In this document: positions 46,701 through 55,419 of the stretch, in pieces
Layout: every line of letters starts with the position of its first letter
How positions within the stretch are numbered: the first letter of the stretch is position 1
From: Ureibacillus composti
GTDB taxonomy: Bacteria > Bacillota > Bacilli > Bacillales_A > Planococcaceae
Assembly (NCBI GenBank): GCA_030348875.1
Contig: JAUCEP010000002.1
Span: 885,001 to 949,000 of the forward strand
Direction of reading: 5' to 3'
Length of the DNA stretch: 64,000 bases
The notes under the pieces: generated by a model
Seen by the model: only the letters and a program-made list of their open reading frames with translations
The model's database searches: none
What the model was told of the DNA's origin: nothing
Translations under genes and position numbers: made by a program

Positions 46701-47412
46701 GCTTTTGAATGAGTTGACGAAACGGTTTACAACGAAGTATCCATTTTCCAATTCTATTACAAAGAAATCGAAAACAAGTGTTTCTGAAATAAAACGAATT
46801 GAAAGTTTACAACGTGATGAGGAGCAAGAAACGGCGGTGTTCAATCGACAAAAGTCATCTGCTACGAAACGCCCTCAGTTCCTACAAGAAAAATCCTTAT
46901 CTGCAACTGAAATTGGAACGGTTGTACATACTGTAATGCAACATGCTCCAAAAGAGGGATTTGCCAATGTTGGAGAGGTAGAGGCATACCTTGAAGCACT
47001 TGTAGAACGTCAATTATTGACGAGTGATGAAATCAAAGTAGTAGAACTAGAAAAAGTATATAACTTCTTCGCTACTTCGATTGGTAAAAGATTTAGTAGT
47101 GCGAAACAATTACTGCGAGAAGTTCCTTTTACGTTAAGCATTTCCGATGAAGAAGGAGATTCACAAATTATCCAGGGGATTATTGACTGCTTATTTGAGG
47201 ATGAGGATGGAAAATGGGTACTCCTAGATTATAAAACGGACAAAGTACTCCCTGGATTTAAAGAAGAACCAGCGCTAACAAAGGAAATGACAAAACGTTA
47301 TGGTGTTCAACTCCGTATCTATAGTGAAGCCATTGAAGATATTCTTCAAATTAAGGTAGATGAAAAAATTCTATACTTATATCACGTAAAAAAAGAAATA
47401 CAATTAGTGTAG
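43681..47412 (+). CDS. addA: ATP-dependent helicase/nuclease subunit A
   Basis: 1243 residues, UvrD-like helicase plus C-terminal nuclease. Walker A is SAAAGSGKT at about 33-41, and other helicase motifs include DEYQDTN, GDVKQSIYRFR, TIHSSKGLEYPVVF and YVAMTRAKERL. The nuclease domain has LLDYKTDKV near residue 1180. It is the partner of AddB. ATG 43681 lies 23 bases inside the addB end behind GAGGAG. Two acidic inserts (about residues 540-565) vary in this family. Length is normal. Confidence 0.96.
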   Translation: MALSIPTKGPDVTWTDEQWKAIWATGQDTLVSAAAGSGKTAVLINRMIEKVISEDNPIDVDELLVVTFTNASAAEMRHRMAEALEKEIAKNPQNQHLRRQLSLVNKAQISTLHSFCLSIVKQYAYLIDIDPGFRIANEGESALLRDDVLAEVLEAAYDQEDEERVNAVYRLVDSFTSDRDDQAIEILIDKLYEMSRVHPEPTKWLRSLPEQYDLPENITVDDLPFIGPLKKAIKFSLEEALAHIQEVRQYALKPDGPAPYAETAELDFGLIQEAIRRIDNCSWQETYDYFVTLKWARLASVKKDSCDPDLQEKAKKKREQAKKVMTTIKDSFFARKPERLLDEIRLMAPMITTLVELTERFGERFTTAKLERGLVDFSDLEHFALQILTEEADGILVPSQVAKDFQQRFKEVLVDEYQDTNNLQETILQLVKSGNEANGNMFMVGDVKQSIYRFRLAEPMLFLNKYNQFEEEPEQNGLRIDLNANFRSRQEVLLGTNFVFEQIMGETVGEIDYDEKAGLKPGAPYNETEMPIELTILHEEQEDDHEQDETDEENEAMDLVIEEEIKKSQQEARYIIKRIRELIDSGATVYNAKEKDPTKRERRMRYSDIVILMRSMTWSSDLVEEFKAAGIPLYAESSKGYFEALEVMVMLNVLKVVDNPYQDIPLASVLRAPFVGLTENELAQVRLTNKKAAFYDALKEFVMEEKSGLTHQTAQKLQTFLQQLETWRNLARRGSLSDLIWKIYIDTNYYEMVGAMANGKQRQANLRTLHDRALMYEKTSFRGLFRFLRFIDRMRSRGDDLGVAKAIGEKDDVVRLETIHSSKGLEYPVVFVAGLGRSFNQMDFNNPYLFDQQFGLAVKAIDPDNRIMYTSLPFLAMKEKKILEMKAEEMRVLYVAMTRAKERLILVGSVKNWDKVRQAWCEMQSLPHESLLPEYLRARAKTYLDWIGPAVARHECFNEFSEEDYKPVEHSSKWKITVLSNETFKFGTENETLANELNEMEQQVDEQLLNELTKRFTTKYPFSNSITKKSKTSVSEIKRIESLQRDEEQETAVFNRQKSSATKRPQFLQEKSLSATEIGTVVHTVMQHAPKEGFANVGEVEAYLEALVERQLLTSDEIKVVELEKVYNFFATSIGKRFSSAKQLLREVPFTLSISDEEGDSQIIQGIIDCLFEDEDGKWVLLDYKTDKVLPGFKEEPALTKEMTKRYGVQLRIYSEAIEDILQIKVDEKILYLYHVKKEIQLV

Positions 47413-47428
47413 GAAGAAAAGTACTAGT

Positions 47429-47469
47429 CAAAACGAGGGGGAGACGAATCCTCCTCGTTTTGTTTTTTT
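47429..47469 (+). terminator. addBA terminator
   Basis: CAAAACGAGG pairs with CCTCGTTTTG, followed by seven T. Confidence 0.9.
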
Positions 47470-47537
47470 ATAGTAAAATAGATTTGCAATATGTATAGAT
47501 AAAAATGTAAAACAATTCAATAAAAGGAGTTTGAATC

Positions 47538-48713
47538 GTGAATTTTCAACCAACTACACTAAATGAAAGAATTGAGTCAATTGATATTTTACGTGGGTTT
47601 AGTTTACTAGGTATTTTATTAGTAAATATGTTCGCCTTTTATTTACCGATGCCACATATTTTAGATTTAAACAGTTGGTTTTCAGAAGCAAAAGATATCA
47701 TCTGGCAACAAACATTAGATATTTATGTACAAAGTAGTTTTTATCCGCTATTCTCAATGCTATTTGGCTACGGATTAGCAATGCAATATTTAAAATCGAA
47801 AAGAACTGGGTCAAGTTTTTATAAATTTGCACCCAAAAGGCTGATCATCCTACTTGTGCTTGGTTTCCTTCATGCAATTTTTATTTGGTGGGGGGATATT
47901 TTAGCAACTTATGCATTCTGCGGATTCTTCTTATTAATGTTAATCCGTTTAAGAAGTAGATGGTTACTATCCATTGCAATAGGGATCAATTTTGTAATGC
48001 ATTTTTTATTCATTTTCATTTTCCTTAAATCAGGGATGGCAAACATGGAAGTTGACTCTTCATTTGTTGATATTGAAATGATTAATAGTGCGATTACCGC
48101 TTATGGAGTTGGGAGCTGGGGTGACGCATTAATGCAAAGATTGAAAGATTTATCTGTTCAAATGAGCTTCTCTATGTGGATTACATCCTTATTTACTATT
48201 TTACCTTATATGTTAATTGGTGCTGCTGCAGCGAAATTACGTTTAATTGAACGAGCAAAAGAACTAAAAAAATGGTGGATTACTCTAGGAATCATCTGTA
48301 TTTTTGCAGGCCTAGTAATTAAAAGTGCACCATATAATATGACACGTTCATATTTACTCGATTATTTAAAAGTATATATTGGTGGTCCAGTATTATCTGT
48401 TGGATATGTAGCGCTGATTGTATTACTTTGTATGATTCCTTGGTTACTAAAACTCCTACGACCAATTGGTAAAGCTGGCCGTATGTCATTAACGCTTTAT
48501 ATTATGCAATCAATCATCTGTACACTATTATTCTATAATTTCGGTTTTGGATTATACGGAGAGGTAGATGTTCAAATGGGCGTACTGATTGCAATTGCCC
48601 TTTATGTCATTCAAGTGATTTTCGCAGAGTTATATTTTATGAAATACAAACAAGGACCGCTTGAACTAGCTGTAAAGAAAATAACTTACCGAAAAATGTT
48701 GTCCGAAAAATGA
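47538..48713 (+). CDS. DUF418-family membrane protein
   Basis: 391 residues with about ten membrane helices. The N-terminal ERIESIDILRGFSLLGILLVNM and the C-terminal LRPIGKAGRMSLTLYIMQSI segments are hallmarks of DUF418 proteins, often called YeiB/HgsNAT-related, which share a fold with acyltransferases. The function is unknown. It starts with GTG 47538 behind AAAAGGAG. It stands alone between addBA and yisK. Confidence 0.87.
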   Translation: MNFQPTTLNERIESIDILRGFSLLGILLVNMFAFYLPMPHILDLNSWFSEAKDIIWQQTLDIYVQSSFYPLFSMLFGYGLAMQYLKSKRTGSSFYKFAPKRLIILLVLGFLHAIFIWWGDILATYAFCGFFLLMLIRLRSRWLLSIAIGINFVMHFLFIFIFLKSGMANMEVDSSFVDIEMINSAITAYGVGSWGDALMQRLKDLSVQMSFSMWITSLFTILPYMLIGAAAAKLRLIERAKELKKWWITLGIICIFAGLVIKSAPYNMTRSYLLDYLKVYIGGPVLSVGYVALIVLLCMIPWLLKLLRPIGKAGRMSLTLYIMQSIICTLLFYNFGFGLYGEVDVQMGVLIAIALYVIQVIFAELYFMKYKQGPLELAVKKITYRKMLSEK

Positions 48714-48770
48714 GCATTTTCTAAAAGTTTGATGTATGATGTAATAAAATAGGAGCAAGGAGTTTGAACA

Positions 48771-49673
48771 ATGAAGATTTTATCGTTTAAATTGAATGGC
48801 GAAGTAAAGTTTGGAACTAAAGTTAAAAAAGAGGAAGCAGTTTGGGATGTACTAGCCATCCAAGAAGAACTTCAAGCACTTCCTTCTTTCCCTAATACAA
48901 TTATAGATGGTATATCACTAGGTTTTGATTTTGTTGAAAAGGTTAGAAGATTAGTAGAAGCTGCTCAAAATTCACCGCAAGTGAATGATTTTAAAATACC
49001 GTTCACGGATATCGAATGGTTAGCACCAATTCCACGTACACCAAAAAACATTTTGTGTGTAGGAAAAAATTATGACGCGCATGCAAAGGAAATGGGTGCT
49101 GAAGCTGCACCATCAGATTTATTAGTATTCACGAAACCACCAACTTCCATTGCTGCTGATGAGCAAACACTTTCAGTACATGCAACAAAAACAGACTCTT
49201 ATGATTATGAAGGAGAGCTTGCGGTCGTAATCGGAAAATTTGGCCGTGATATACCGAAAAATCAAGCATTAGATTATGTCTTTGGTTATACAATTGCAAA
49301 TGATCTAACTGCAAGAGATGTACAAGATCGACATAAGCAATTTTTCTTAGGTAAAAGTTTAGATGGTTCTTGTCCAATGGGTCCTTATGTTGTGACAAAA
49401 GATGAGATTCCAGATCCGCAAGTTTTAACAGTAGTGACAAAGGTTAATGGAGAAATTCGTCAAAATGGTTCAACGAAAGATATGATCTTTACTGTAGAAA
49501 ACTTAATATCTATCATTTCCCACCATGTAACATTAGAGCCAGGGGATATTATCTTAACGGGTACACCAGCTGGAGTAGGTAAGGGAATGAACCCTCCAAC
49601 ATTCTTAAAAGCAGGCGATGAAGTGAAAGTATCAATCGAAGGTATTGGAACTCTAGTAAATCGTTTTCAATAA
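48771..49673 (+). CDS. yisK: Fumarylacetoacetate hydrolase-family protein YisK
   Basis: 300 residues with an N-terminal helical extension and a C-terminal FAH domain (about 90-300). Metal ligands are the acidic residues in DYEGELAVVIG and the Asp of GYTIANDLTARDVQ. The active loop includes GKSLDGSCPMGPY. B. subtilis YisK is reported to be an oxaloacetate decarboxylase that associates with the Mbl cytoskeleton. yisL follows, as in B. subtilis, which supports the symbol. ATG follows AGCAAGGAG. Confidence 0.87.
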   Translation: MKILSFKLNGEVKFGTKVKKEEAVWDVLAIQEELQALPSFPNTIIDGISLGFDFVEKVRRLVEAAQNSPQVNDFKIPFTDIEWLAPIPRTPKNILCVGKNYDAHAKEMGAEAAPSDLLVFTKPPTSIAADEQTLSVHATKTDSYDYEGELAVVIGKFGRDIPKNQALDYVFGYTIANDLTARDVQDRHKQFFLGKSLDGSCPMGPYVVTKDEIPDPQVLTVVTKVNGEIRQNGSTKDMIFTVENLISIISHHVTLEPGDIILTGTPAGVGKGMNPPTFLKAGDEVKVSIEGIGTLVNRFQ

Positions 49674-49751
49674 TATAGGAAGATAATATTTGAAATGCCC
49701 CCATCTAAATGGTAGGATATTGCTGAAAAGAAAATATAAGGTGGGGAAAAG

Positions 49752-50117
49752 ATGGACTTTTTAACAGGCTCAACGCATCTGCACGTTACTACTTGGGTAG
49801 TTGCGATTATATTGTTCTTGATTGCTGCTTTAGCGTCGAAATCTAAAGGCCTTCATATGGTATTACGCTTATTCTATATTTTGATCATTATTACTGGTGG
49901 TGCATTATTCATCGAAGCGATGGATTATGGACAAGGTATGAACTACGGGATTAAATTCCTTTTAGGGATTCTAGTAATTGGTATGATGGAAATGATTTTA
50001 GTGCGAAAAGCAAAAAATAAACCAACAACAGTATTCTGGATTCTATTTGTAATTTTCTTATTTGCAGTATTATACTACGGATTCAAATTACCAATGGGTC
50101 AAAGCTTTTTAGCCTAA
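49752..50117 (+). CDS. yisL: YisL-family (DUF1516) membrane protein
   Basis: 121 residues, four membrane helices (about 12-30, 35-55, 68-85, 93-112), a full-length DUF1516 protein of unknown function. It follows yisK, the same order as B. subtilis. ATG follows AAGGTGGGG. A strong terminator follows. Confidence 0.9.
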   Translation: MDFLTGSTHLHVTTWVVAIILFLIAALASKSKGLHMVLRLFYILIIITGGALFIEAMDYGQGMNYGIKFLLGILVIGMMEMILVRKAKNKPTTVFWILFVIFLFAVLYYGFKLPMGQSFLA

Positions 50118-50130
50118 TTAGTACAGTAAG

Positions 50131-50156
50131 GGACGTGAAATTTCACGTCCTTTTTT
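50131..50156 (+). terminator. yisL terminator
   Basis: GGACGTGAAATTTCACGTCC is a perfect 20-base palindrome followed by six T. Confidence 0.88.
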
Positions 50157-50369
50157 GTTTTCTTGGAGATGGTAGGATTTTAAATAAAAACTAAGATGAG
50201 ATTGGTAAGGGGGGACATTGTGGGTTCTATAACAAAATAATTTTCAGCCACTCGTTCACTGTTTTGTCTTATTTACTTTAGAAATCACTAATTTAAAATG
50301 AAAAGATAGCGGGTATGCTGCCATTTTTGGTAAAATAGCGTTGGATTGGCTTGAAGGAGAGGGATAATT

Positions 50370-51824
50370 TTGAATTTCAAAAAATGGATTTGTGCAACCG
50401 CTACAACAATTTTGTTAGCAAGCTCACTATCTTTTTCATCTGTAGCAAATGCTGAAGAAACAAAAACAATTGCAGATGAGAGCATATATGATTTATTAGT
50501 TGACCGTTTTTTTAATGCTACTGGCGAAAACGATTACCATACAGACCAAAAGGATATCTCTCAATTTTCGGGTGGTGATTTCCAAGGGATTAGCGAAAAG
50601 CTTTCATTAATTACAGATATGGGCTTTACCATCGTTTCAATTGGTCCAATATTCTCAACCGAAAAATATGATGGTTCGATGACTACAAGCTATACAGAGC
50701 TTGAAAAACATTTCGGAACGAAAGAAGATTTCGAACAGATGATTGATTCACTAAATCAAAGAGACGTATCTGTTATGGTAGACTTTCCTTTATCTAATGT
50801 AAGTGAGAATCACGAATGGGCGAAAGATCCGTCAAAGCAGAAATTGATTACAAGTAAGAAAGATGGAATCGTTCAATGGGATTTAAACAATGAAGAAGTA
50901 CAACGTGCATTGATTGATGCTGTTGTAGAATTTGTAACTACATATAACGTTGGTGGAATTCGATTAACAAATTTAGAAAATGCTGATACAAATTTTATTA
51001 ATAATATTATCGATGAAATTAAAGCGGTAAATGATAAAATTTATGTCATTTCAAATGAAGACAGCGATGCAAATTTTGATGCTTCCTATTATAGTGATAC
51101 GAGTGAAACTTTCCGAAACATTTATAAAAATGTGGATCTCGATTCATCAGAACAATTAAAGCATATCGAACCTTATGCAAAAGGGGAAGATAAACCAACA
51201 CAAATTATGATTGATAATATTCAATCAGATCGCTTTGTTTATGATGTCGAAGCATTCCCACCAACAAGACTAAAATTATCGGTTGCCGCAACTTTGTTAT
51301 TGCCAGGTGTACCAGTCATGCAATATGGTACAGAAATCGCAATGAACGGTGAAGCAGGTACAGAGGCGCATCAATTATATAATTTTAAAACGAATGATGA
51401 ATTAATTGACGCGATATCAAATTTACAGTCCTTACGTAATCAATCTGAGACATTACGTAATGGAGAATTTAAACTAGTAAAGAACGAAAATGGATTCCTT
51501 GCCTTTGAACGTATCTCTGATGATGAACACTGGTTAGTAGTAATCAATAATACTGGAAAAACTACACGAGTTGATTTATCTGAAGAGGAAATTGGGGTAG
51601 ATAAAGAAATTCGTGGTATGTTTGAAAGTGAAATTATTCGTGCAAACGATGAAGGAAATTATCCAGTCGTATTAGACCGTGAAATGGTCGAAGTATATCA
51701 AATTATTGATGAACGAGGTTTGAACGTTGGCTATTTAGTCGCGTTAGGATTCGTGTATTTAATCTTTATTGGATTCATAGTTATAATATTAAAACGTGCA
51801 AAAAGAAATAAAATAACAAAATAA
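50370..51824 (+). CDS. Membrane-anchored GH13 alpha-amylase-like protein lacking catalytic residues
   Basis: 484 residues, exported: a signal peptide ends near residue 28 (SVANA), a GH13-type barrel spans about 35-380, a beta domain follows, and a C-terminal helix (452-474) with a basic tail anchors it outside the membrane. The fold motifs are recognisable but altered. Region I DxxxNH is D138-F-P-L-S-N. The nucleophile motif GxRxD is GGIRL-T200. The stabiliser motif NHDxxRF is N283-I-Q-S-D-R-F. E230 may remain in the acid position. It is therefore probably a pseudoenzyme or binding protein. TTG 50370 follows AAGGAGAGGG. Confidence 0.8.
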   Translation: MNFKKWICATATTILLASSLSFSSVANAEETKTIADESIYDLLVDRFFNATGENDYHTDQKDISQFSGGDFQGISEKLSLITDMGFTIVSIGPIFSTEKYDGSMTTSYTELEKHFGTKEDFEQMIDSLNQRDVSVMVDFPLSNVSENHEWAKDPSKQKLITSKKDGIVQWDLNNEEVQRALIDAVVEFVTTYNVGGIRLTNLENADTNFINNIIDEIKAVNDKIYVISNEDSDANFDASYYSDTSETFRNIYKNVDLDSSEQLKHIEPYAKGEDKPTQIMIDNIQSDRFVYDVEAFPPTRLKLSVAATLLLPGVPVMQYGTEIAMNGEAGTEAHQLYNFKTNDELIDAISNLQSLRNQSETLRNGEFKLVKNENGFLAFERISDDEHWLVVINNTGKTTRVDLSEEEIGVDKEIRGMFESEIIRANDEGNYPVVLDREMVEVYQIIDERGLNVGYLVALGFVYLIFIGFIVIILKRAKRNKITK

Positions 51825-51835
51825 TCTCTTATAAC

Positions 51836-51878
51836 AAATCGGCAAATTCTAATGTATTTAGAATTTGTCGATTTTTTT
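51836..51878 (+). terminator. Terminator after the amylase-like gene
   Basis: AAATCGGCAAATTCTAA pairs with TTAGAATTTGTCGATTT (one wobble) and is followed by seven T. Confidence 0.9.
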
Positions 51879-51956
51879 ATTGTTATGGAAAAAAATCCTA
51901 CAAAGTGGGTACCTTGGTAAAAGTTTATTCTAATAAAAATTCTGATCAAGTGTCTC

Positions 51957-52045
51957 GTGAGAGCGGTCTAAGCACACAAGCCGCAAAGCCATGTTGAAAC
52001 ATGTCTTTTCGACTTGTCTATGTGCTTTGTGTAAGGACCGCTCAC
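51957..52045. other. Nested stem-loop element, possible structured RNA
   Basis: Within 89 bases, GTGAG and GCGGTC pair with GACCGC and CTCAC, AAGCAC with GTGCTT, ACAAG with CTTGT, and CATGT with ACATG, all nested. GC content is above the surroundings. It sits in the 650-base gap between the amylase-like gene and the peptide transporter. No coding frame is evident. It could be a dispersed repeat or an RNA. Confidence 0.55.
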
Positions 52046-52081
52046 ATAAAAAGTGTCCTTCTAAACGTTCCGGAAACTTTG

Positions 52082-52105
52082 CGCGGCTTACAGTGGTAGG
52101 CCGCG
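52082..52105. other. GC-rich hairpin next to the nested element
   Basis: CGCGGCTTAC pairs with GTAGGCCGCG (one wobble) with an AGTG loop. Not followed by T residues, so it is not a normal terminator. From here to 52473 I see no gene or strong signal. Confidence 0.6.
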
Positions 52106-52473
52106 ATTTCTGAAGAATGGCTAACACATTTAATTGGTTGGAGTGGATAAAATTTTCGAGAATTATAAAACTTTTAAAGTTTTACATCTGTTATCGTTTC
52201 TTTTTTCTACGATAGAAAAGTTAAATTAACAAAAGAAATAGCAACATCTCAATTTAAATCGGAGTCGAACTATGTCTTTCCCCAAAGAAATAATCATAAA
52301 TTTTGTTTTCTATCAATATAAGTGAAAAAAAGCTAGATTCTGTGTATGAAATTTTAATAGTGTGCCAAGTTTTCACATAACCTAGTGAATAATGACTTTT
52401 TTATTCAGTTCATCATATAAGCAATTGCATAATAGTTATTCAAGAATCGATTGCAGAAAAGGGGGAGGTTTAT

Positions 52474-53487
52474 TTGAATACGTCAGATGAATTGTTAAAG
52501 ATTCATAATTTACATACTGGTTTTCGAATAAAAGATACATTCTATGATGCAGTCGATGGTGTTTCCCTCACACTTCGTAAAAATGAAATACTAGCAATCG
52601 TTGGGGAATCAGGGTGTGGAAAAAGTACATTAGCAACTTCTATTATTGGACTTCACGAACCAAATAACACCAGAGTTCAGGGTGAAATAATGTTTAAAAA
52701 TACAAACTTAGCTACTCTCTCAGAAGAGGAATTTGAACATGTTCGTGGCAGTGATATAAGCATGATATTTCAAGATCCGTTATCTGCATTAAATCCACTA
52801 ATGCGCATTGGGGAACAAATTGAAGAAAGCTTAAAATATCATACTGACATGTCCAAAGATCAACGCAATGAAAGAGTTTTTGAATTGCTAAGACAAGTTG
52901 GCATTAATAGACCGGAACGTGTAGTAAAACAATTTCCACACCAATTATCAGGTGGAATGAGACAGCGGGTAATGATTGCCATTGCTATCGCCTGTAAGCC
53001 ACAAATTATTATTGCAGATGAACCAACCACTGCACTTGATGTAACGATTCAATCGCAAATTTTAGACTTGCTGATAGATTTACAAAATGAAACGAATGCA
53101 GGGATTTTATTAATTACTCATGACTTAGGTGTTGTAGCTGAAGTTGCAGATCGTGTAGCTGTTATGTACGCAGGTGAGATTATAGAGGAAGCGCCTGTAG
53201 AAGAATTATTTAAACGACCTAAACATCCTTATACCCGTTCTTTATTCAATTCTATACCACAAATGAATGCCCATTCTGGTCGTTTGAATGTTATAGAAGG
53301 GATTGTTCCATCACTTATTCATTTACCTAGAACTGGTTGTCGGTTTGCTCCTCGTATTTCTTGGCTACCTGATTCAGTACATGAAGATCATCCAACATTA
53401 CATGAGGTTTCACCAGGTCATTTTGTGAGGTGTTCATGTTGGAAAGTGTTTCACTTTAAAAGCGAAATTGGAGGGACGACTTCGTGA
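52474..53487 (+). CDS. Oligopeptide ABC transporter ATP-binding protein (OppD/AppD type)
   Basis: 337 residues, first gene of a five-gene Opp/Dpp-type importer. Walker A is GESGCGKST, signature [16 protein letters not shown], Walker [13 protein letters not shown] and H-loop LLITHDLG. The C-terminal extension that normally carries a cysteine cluster (GCRF.PRCP...C) here reads [10 protein letters not shown], so the PRC cysteine is absent. TTG 52474 follows GGGGGAGG. The next gene overlaps (GTGA). Confidence 0.92.
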   Translation: MNTSDELLKIHNLHTGFRIKDTFYDAVDGVSLTLRKNEILAIVGESGCGKSTLATSIIGLHEPNNTRVQGEIMFKNTNLATLSEEEFEHVRGSDISMIFQDPLSALNPLMRIGEQIEESLKYHTDMSKDQRNERVFELLRQVGINRPERVVKQFPHQLSGGMRQRVMIAIAIACKPQIIIADEPTTALDVTIQSQILDLLIDLQNETNAGILLITHDLGVVAEVADRVAVMYAGEIIEEAPVEELFKRPKHPYTRSLFNSIPQMNAHSGRLNVIEGIVPSLIHLPRTGCRFAPRISWLPDSVHEDHPTLHEVSPGHFVRCSCWKVFHFKSEIGGTTS

Positions 53488-54440
53488 GTTTTATGCAAAT
53501 CAAAAATTTGAAGGTCCATTACCCGATTCGTGGAGGTTTTTTTAATTCTATTATTGACTATGTTTATGCCGTAGATGGAATAAGTATGGAATTTGAAAAG
53601 GGAAAAGCTTATGGATTAGTAGGGGAATCTGGTTGTGGGAAATCTACAACGGGAATGGCGATTATAGGTCTAGAAAAAATTACATCTGGATCGATTATAT
53701 ACGAAGGTGAGGATGTTACAAACCAGCGCAGAAAACGAAATGGTTCATTTAATCGTGAAATTCAAATGATCTTTCAAGATGCGCATTCTAGTCTAAATCC
53801 TAGGAAAAGAGTCGAACATCTTTTAGCAGAGCCAATTCGAAATTTTTTAAGGGTTTCACCAAAGGAAGAACAAAAGAAAATTAGTGAATTGCTTGAAATT
53901 GTCGGAATGCCAGAGGATGCGAAATTAAAATACCCACATGAATTTTCAGGTGGGCAAAAGCAACGTTTAGGCATTGCCCGTGCGCTTGCAACAAATCCAA
54001 AATTAATTATTGCAGACGAACCGGTATCAGCTTTGGATTTATCGGTTCAAGCGCAAGTTTTAAATTTCATGAAAGATATTCAAAAGGAATTTGGATTAAG
54101 CTATTTGTTCATTTCACACGATTTAGGTGTTGTAAAACATATGTGTGATCATATTTCCATTATGTATAAAGGGCGTTTTGTTGAAACCGGAACAAAAGAG
54201 GATATTTTCACAAACCCTCACCATATTTATACAAAGCGATTACTTTCTGCCATTCCGAATGTTTCCCCAAAAGGGCGAGAAAAACGAAAGCGTGAACGAA
54301 TTATTGTAGAAAAGAATTATCAAACAGAACTCAAGAATTATTTTGATCATAATCATCGCGTACTTGATTTAGCTCCTTTATCAGAAACACATTTTGTAGC
54401 CATTGCAAATGGTGTGAGCATGAGGGGGAACAATTCATAA
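53484..54440 (+). CDS. Oligopeptide ABC transporter ATP-binding protein (OppF/AppF type)
   Basis: 318 residues, second ATPase of the heterodimer. Walker [12 protein letters not shown], signature FSGGQKQRLGIARALA, Walker B IIADEPVSALD and H-loop FISHDLG. GTG 53484 overlaps the previous stop, with GGAGGGA upstream. Its TAA shares a base with the next ATG (TAATG). The C-terminal end lacks the cysteine cluster common in OppF/DppF proteins. Confidence 0.92.
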   Translation: MSFMQIKNLKVHYPIRGGFFNSIIDYVYAVDGISMEFEKGKAYGLVGESGCGKSTTGMAIIGLEKITSGSIIYEGEDVTNQRRKRNGSFNREIQMIFQDAHSSLNPRKRVEHLLAEPIRNFLRVSPKEEQKKISELLEIVGMPEDAKLKYPHEFSGGQKQRLGIARALATNPKLIIADEPVSALDLSVQAQVLNFMKDIQKEFGLSYLFISHDLGVVKHMCDHISIMYKGRFVETGTKEDIFTNPHHIYTKRLLSAIPNVSPKGREKRKRERIIVEKNYQTELKNYFDHNHRVLDLAPLSETHFVAIANGVSMRGNNS

Positions 54441-55402
54441 TGTGGAAAACAATCTTACGACGGTTATTCATTATGATTCCTCAATTATTTGTCTTAAGTA
54501 TCCTGATCTTTATTATGGCAAAATTTATGCCGGGAGATCCCTTTACAGGAATGATTACGCCGGAAACAGACCCAACTAGAATAGAAGAATTACGAGAAAA
54601 AGCGGGACTTAATGATCCTTGGTATGTTCAGTATGGCAGGTGGGTTGGTAATGCCTTGCAAGGGGACTTTGGGAAAAGTTATACATTTCAACGCGATGTT
54701 TCAGATATTATTGGGGAACGTGCAATCAATACGTTTTATTTATCATTTCTAAGTGTGTTCTTACTTTATTTAATTGCCATTCCTTTAGGTATTTTAGCGG
54801 GTCGTTATCAAAGTTCAAGGCTTGATAAAACAATCATTTTATACAGTTTTGTAACCTATGCGATCCCTACATTCGTATTAGCATTAGTTTTTTTGTATTT
54901 TCTGGGTTATCAATTACATTGGTTTCCGACAAGCGGAAGTGTGGATATTAAATATGAGGAAGGAACATGGGGGTTCTTCTGGAGCAAGTTCTATCATATT
55001 CTACTCCCTGCCATAACGTATGCGATTCTTGGCACAACAGGGATTATACAATACTTACGCTCTGAAATTATTGATACAAAAGCAATGGATTATGTTCGAA
55101 CAGCAAGAAGTAAAGGACTCCCAATGAGAAAAATATACACAAAGCATATTTTCCGAAATTCTTTACTTCCGATTGCCGCCTTTTTAGGATTTACAATTAC
55201 CGGGTTATTAAGTGGTTCAATTTTCATTGAAACTATTTTTGGCTATCCAGGTATGGGACAATTATTTATTTCTTCTATTGCATCACGTGATTATAGTGTG
55301 ATTACAGCCCTTGTGCTGTTATTTGGCTTTTTAACTCTATTAGGCAGCCTATTATCGGATATTATTATGAGCATTGTTGATCCTCGGATTCGAATTGAAT
55401 AA
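54440..55402 (+). CDS. Oligopeptide ABC transporter permease (OppB/AppB type)
   Basis: 320 residues with six membrane helices and the BPD_transp_1 domain (about 95-315). The coupling (EAA) loop reads MDYVRTARSKGLPMRKIY. The N-terminus (RRLFIMIPQLFVLSILIF) and FMPGDPF are typical of OppB. Coupled to the preceding gene by the TAATG overlap. Confidence 0.92.
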   Translation: MWKTILRRLFIMIPQLFVLSILIFIMAKFMPGDPFTGMITPETDPTRIEELREKAGLNDPWYVQYGRWVGNALQGDFGKSYTFQRDVSDIIGERAINTFYLSFLSVFLLYLIAIPLGILAGRYQSSRLDKTIILYSFVTYAIPTFVLALVFLYFLGYQLHWFPTSGSVDIKYEEGTWGFFWSKFYHILLPAITYAILGTTGIIQYLRSEIIDTKAMDYVRTARSKGLPMRKIYTKHIFRNSLLPIAAFLGFTITGLLSGSIFIETIFGYPGMGQLFISSIASRDYSVITALVLLFGFLTLLGSLLSDIIMSIVDPRIRIE

Positions 55403-55419
55403 CAGGAGGGGAGTTAAGT

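Noticed and set aside
51930-52127. A 65-codon minus-strand frame
   Set aside because: It is created by the paired arms of the nested stem-loop element, and no start context is present.
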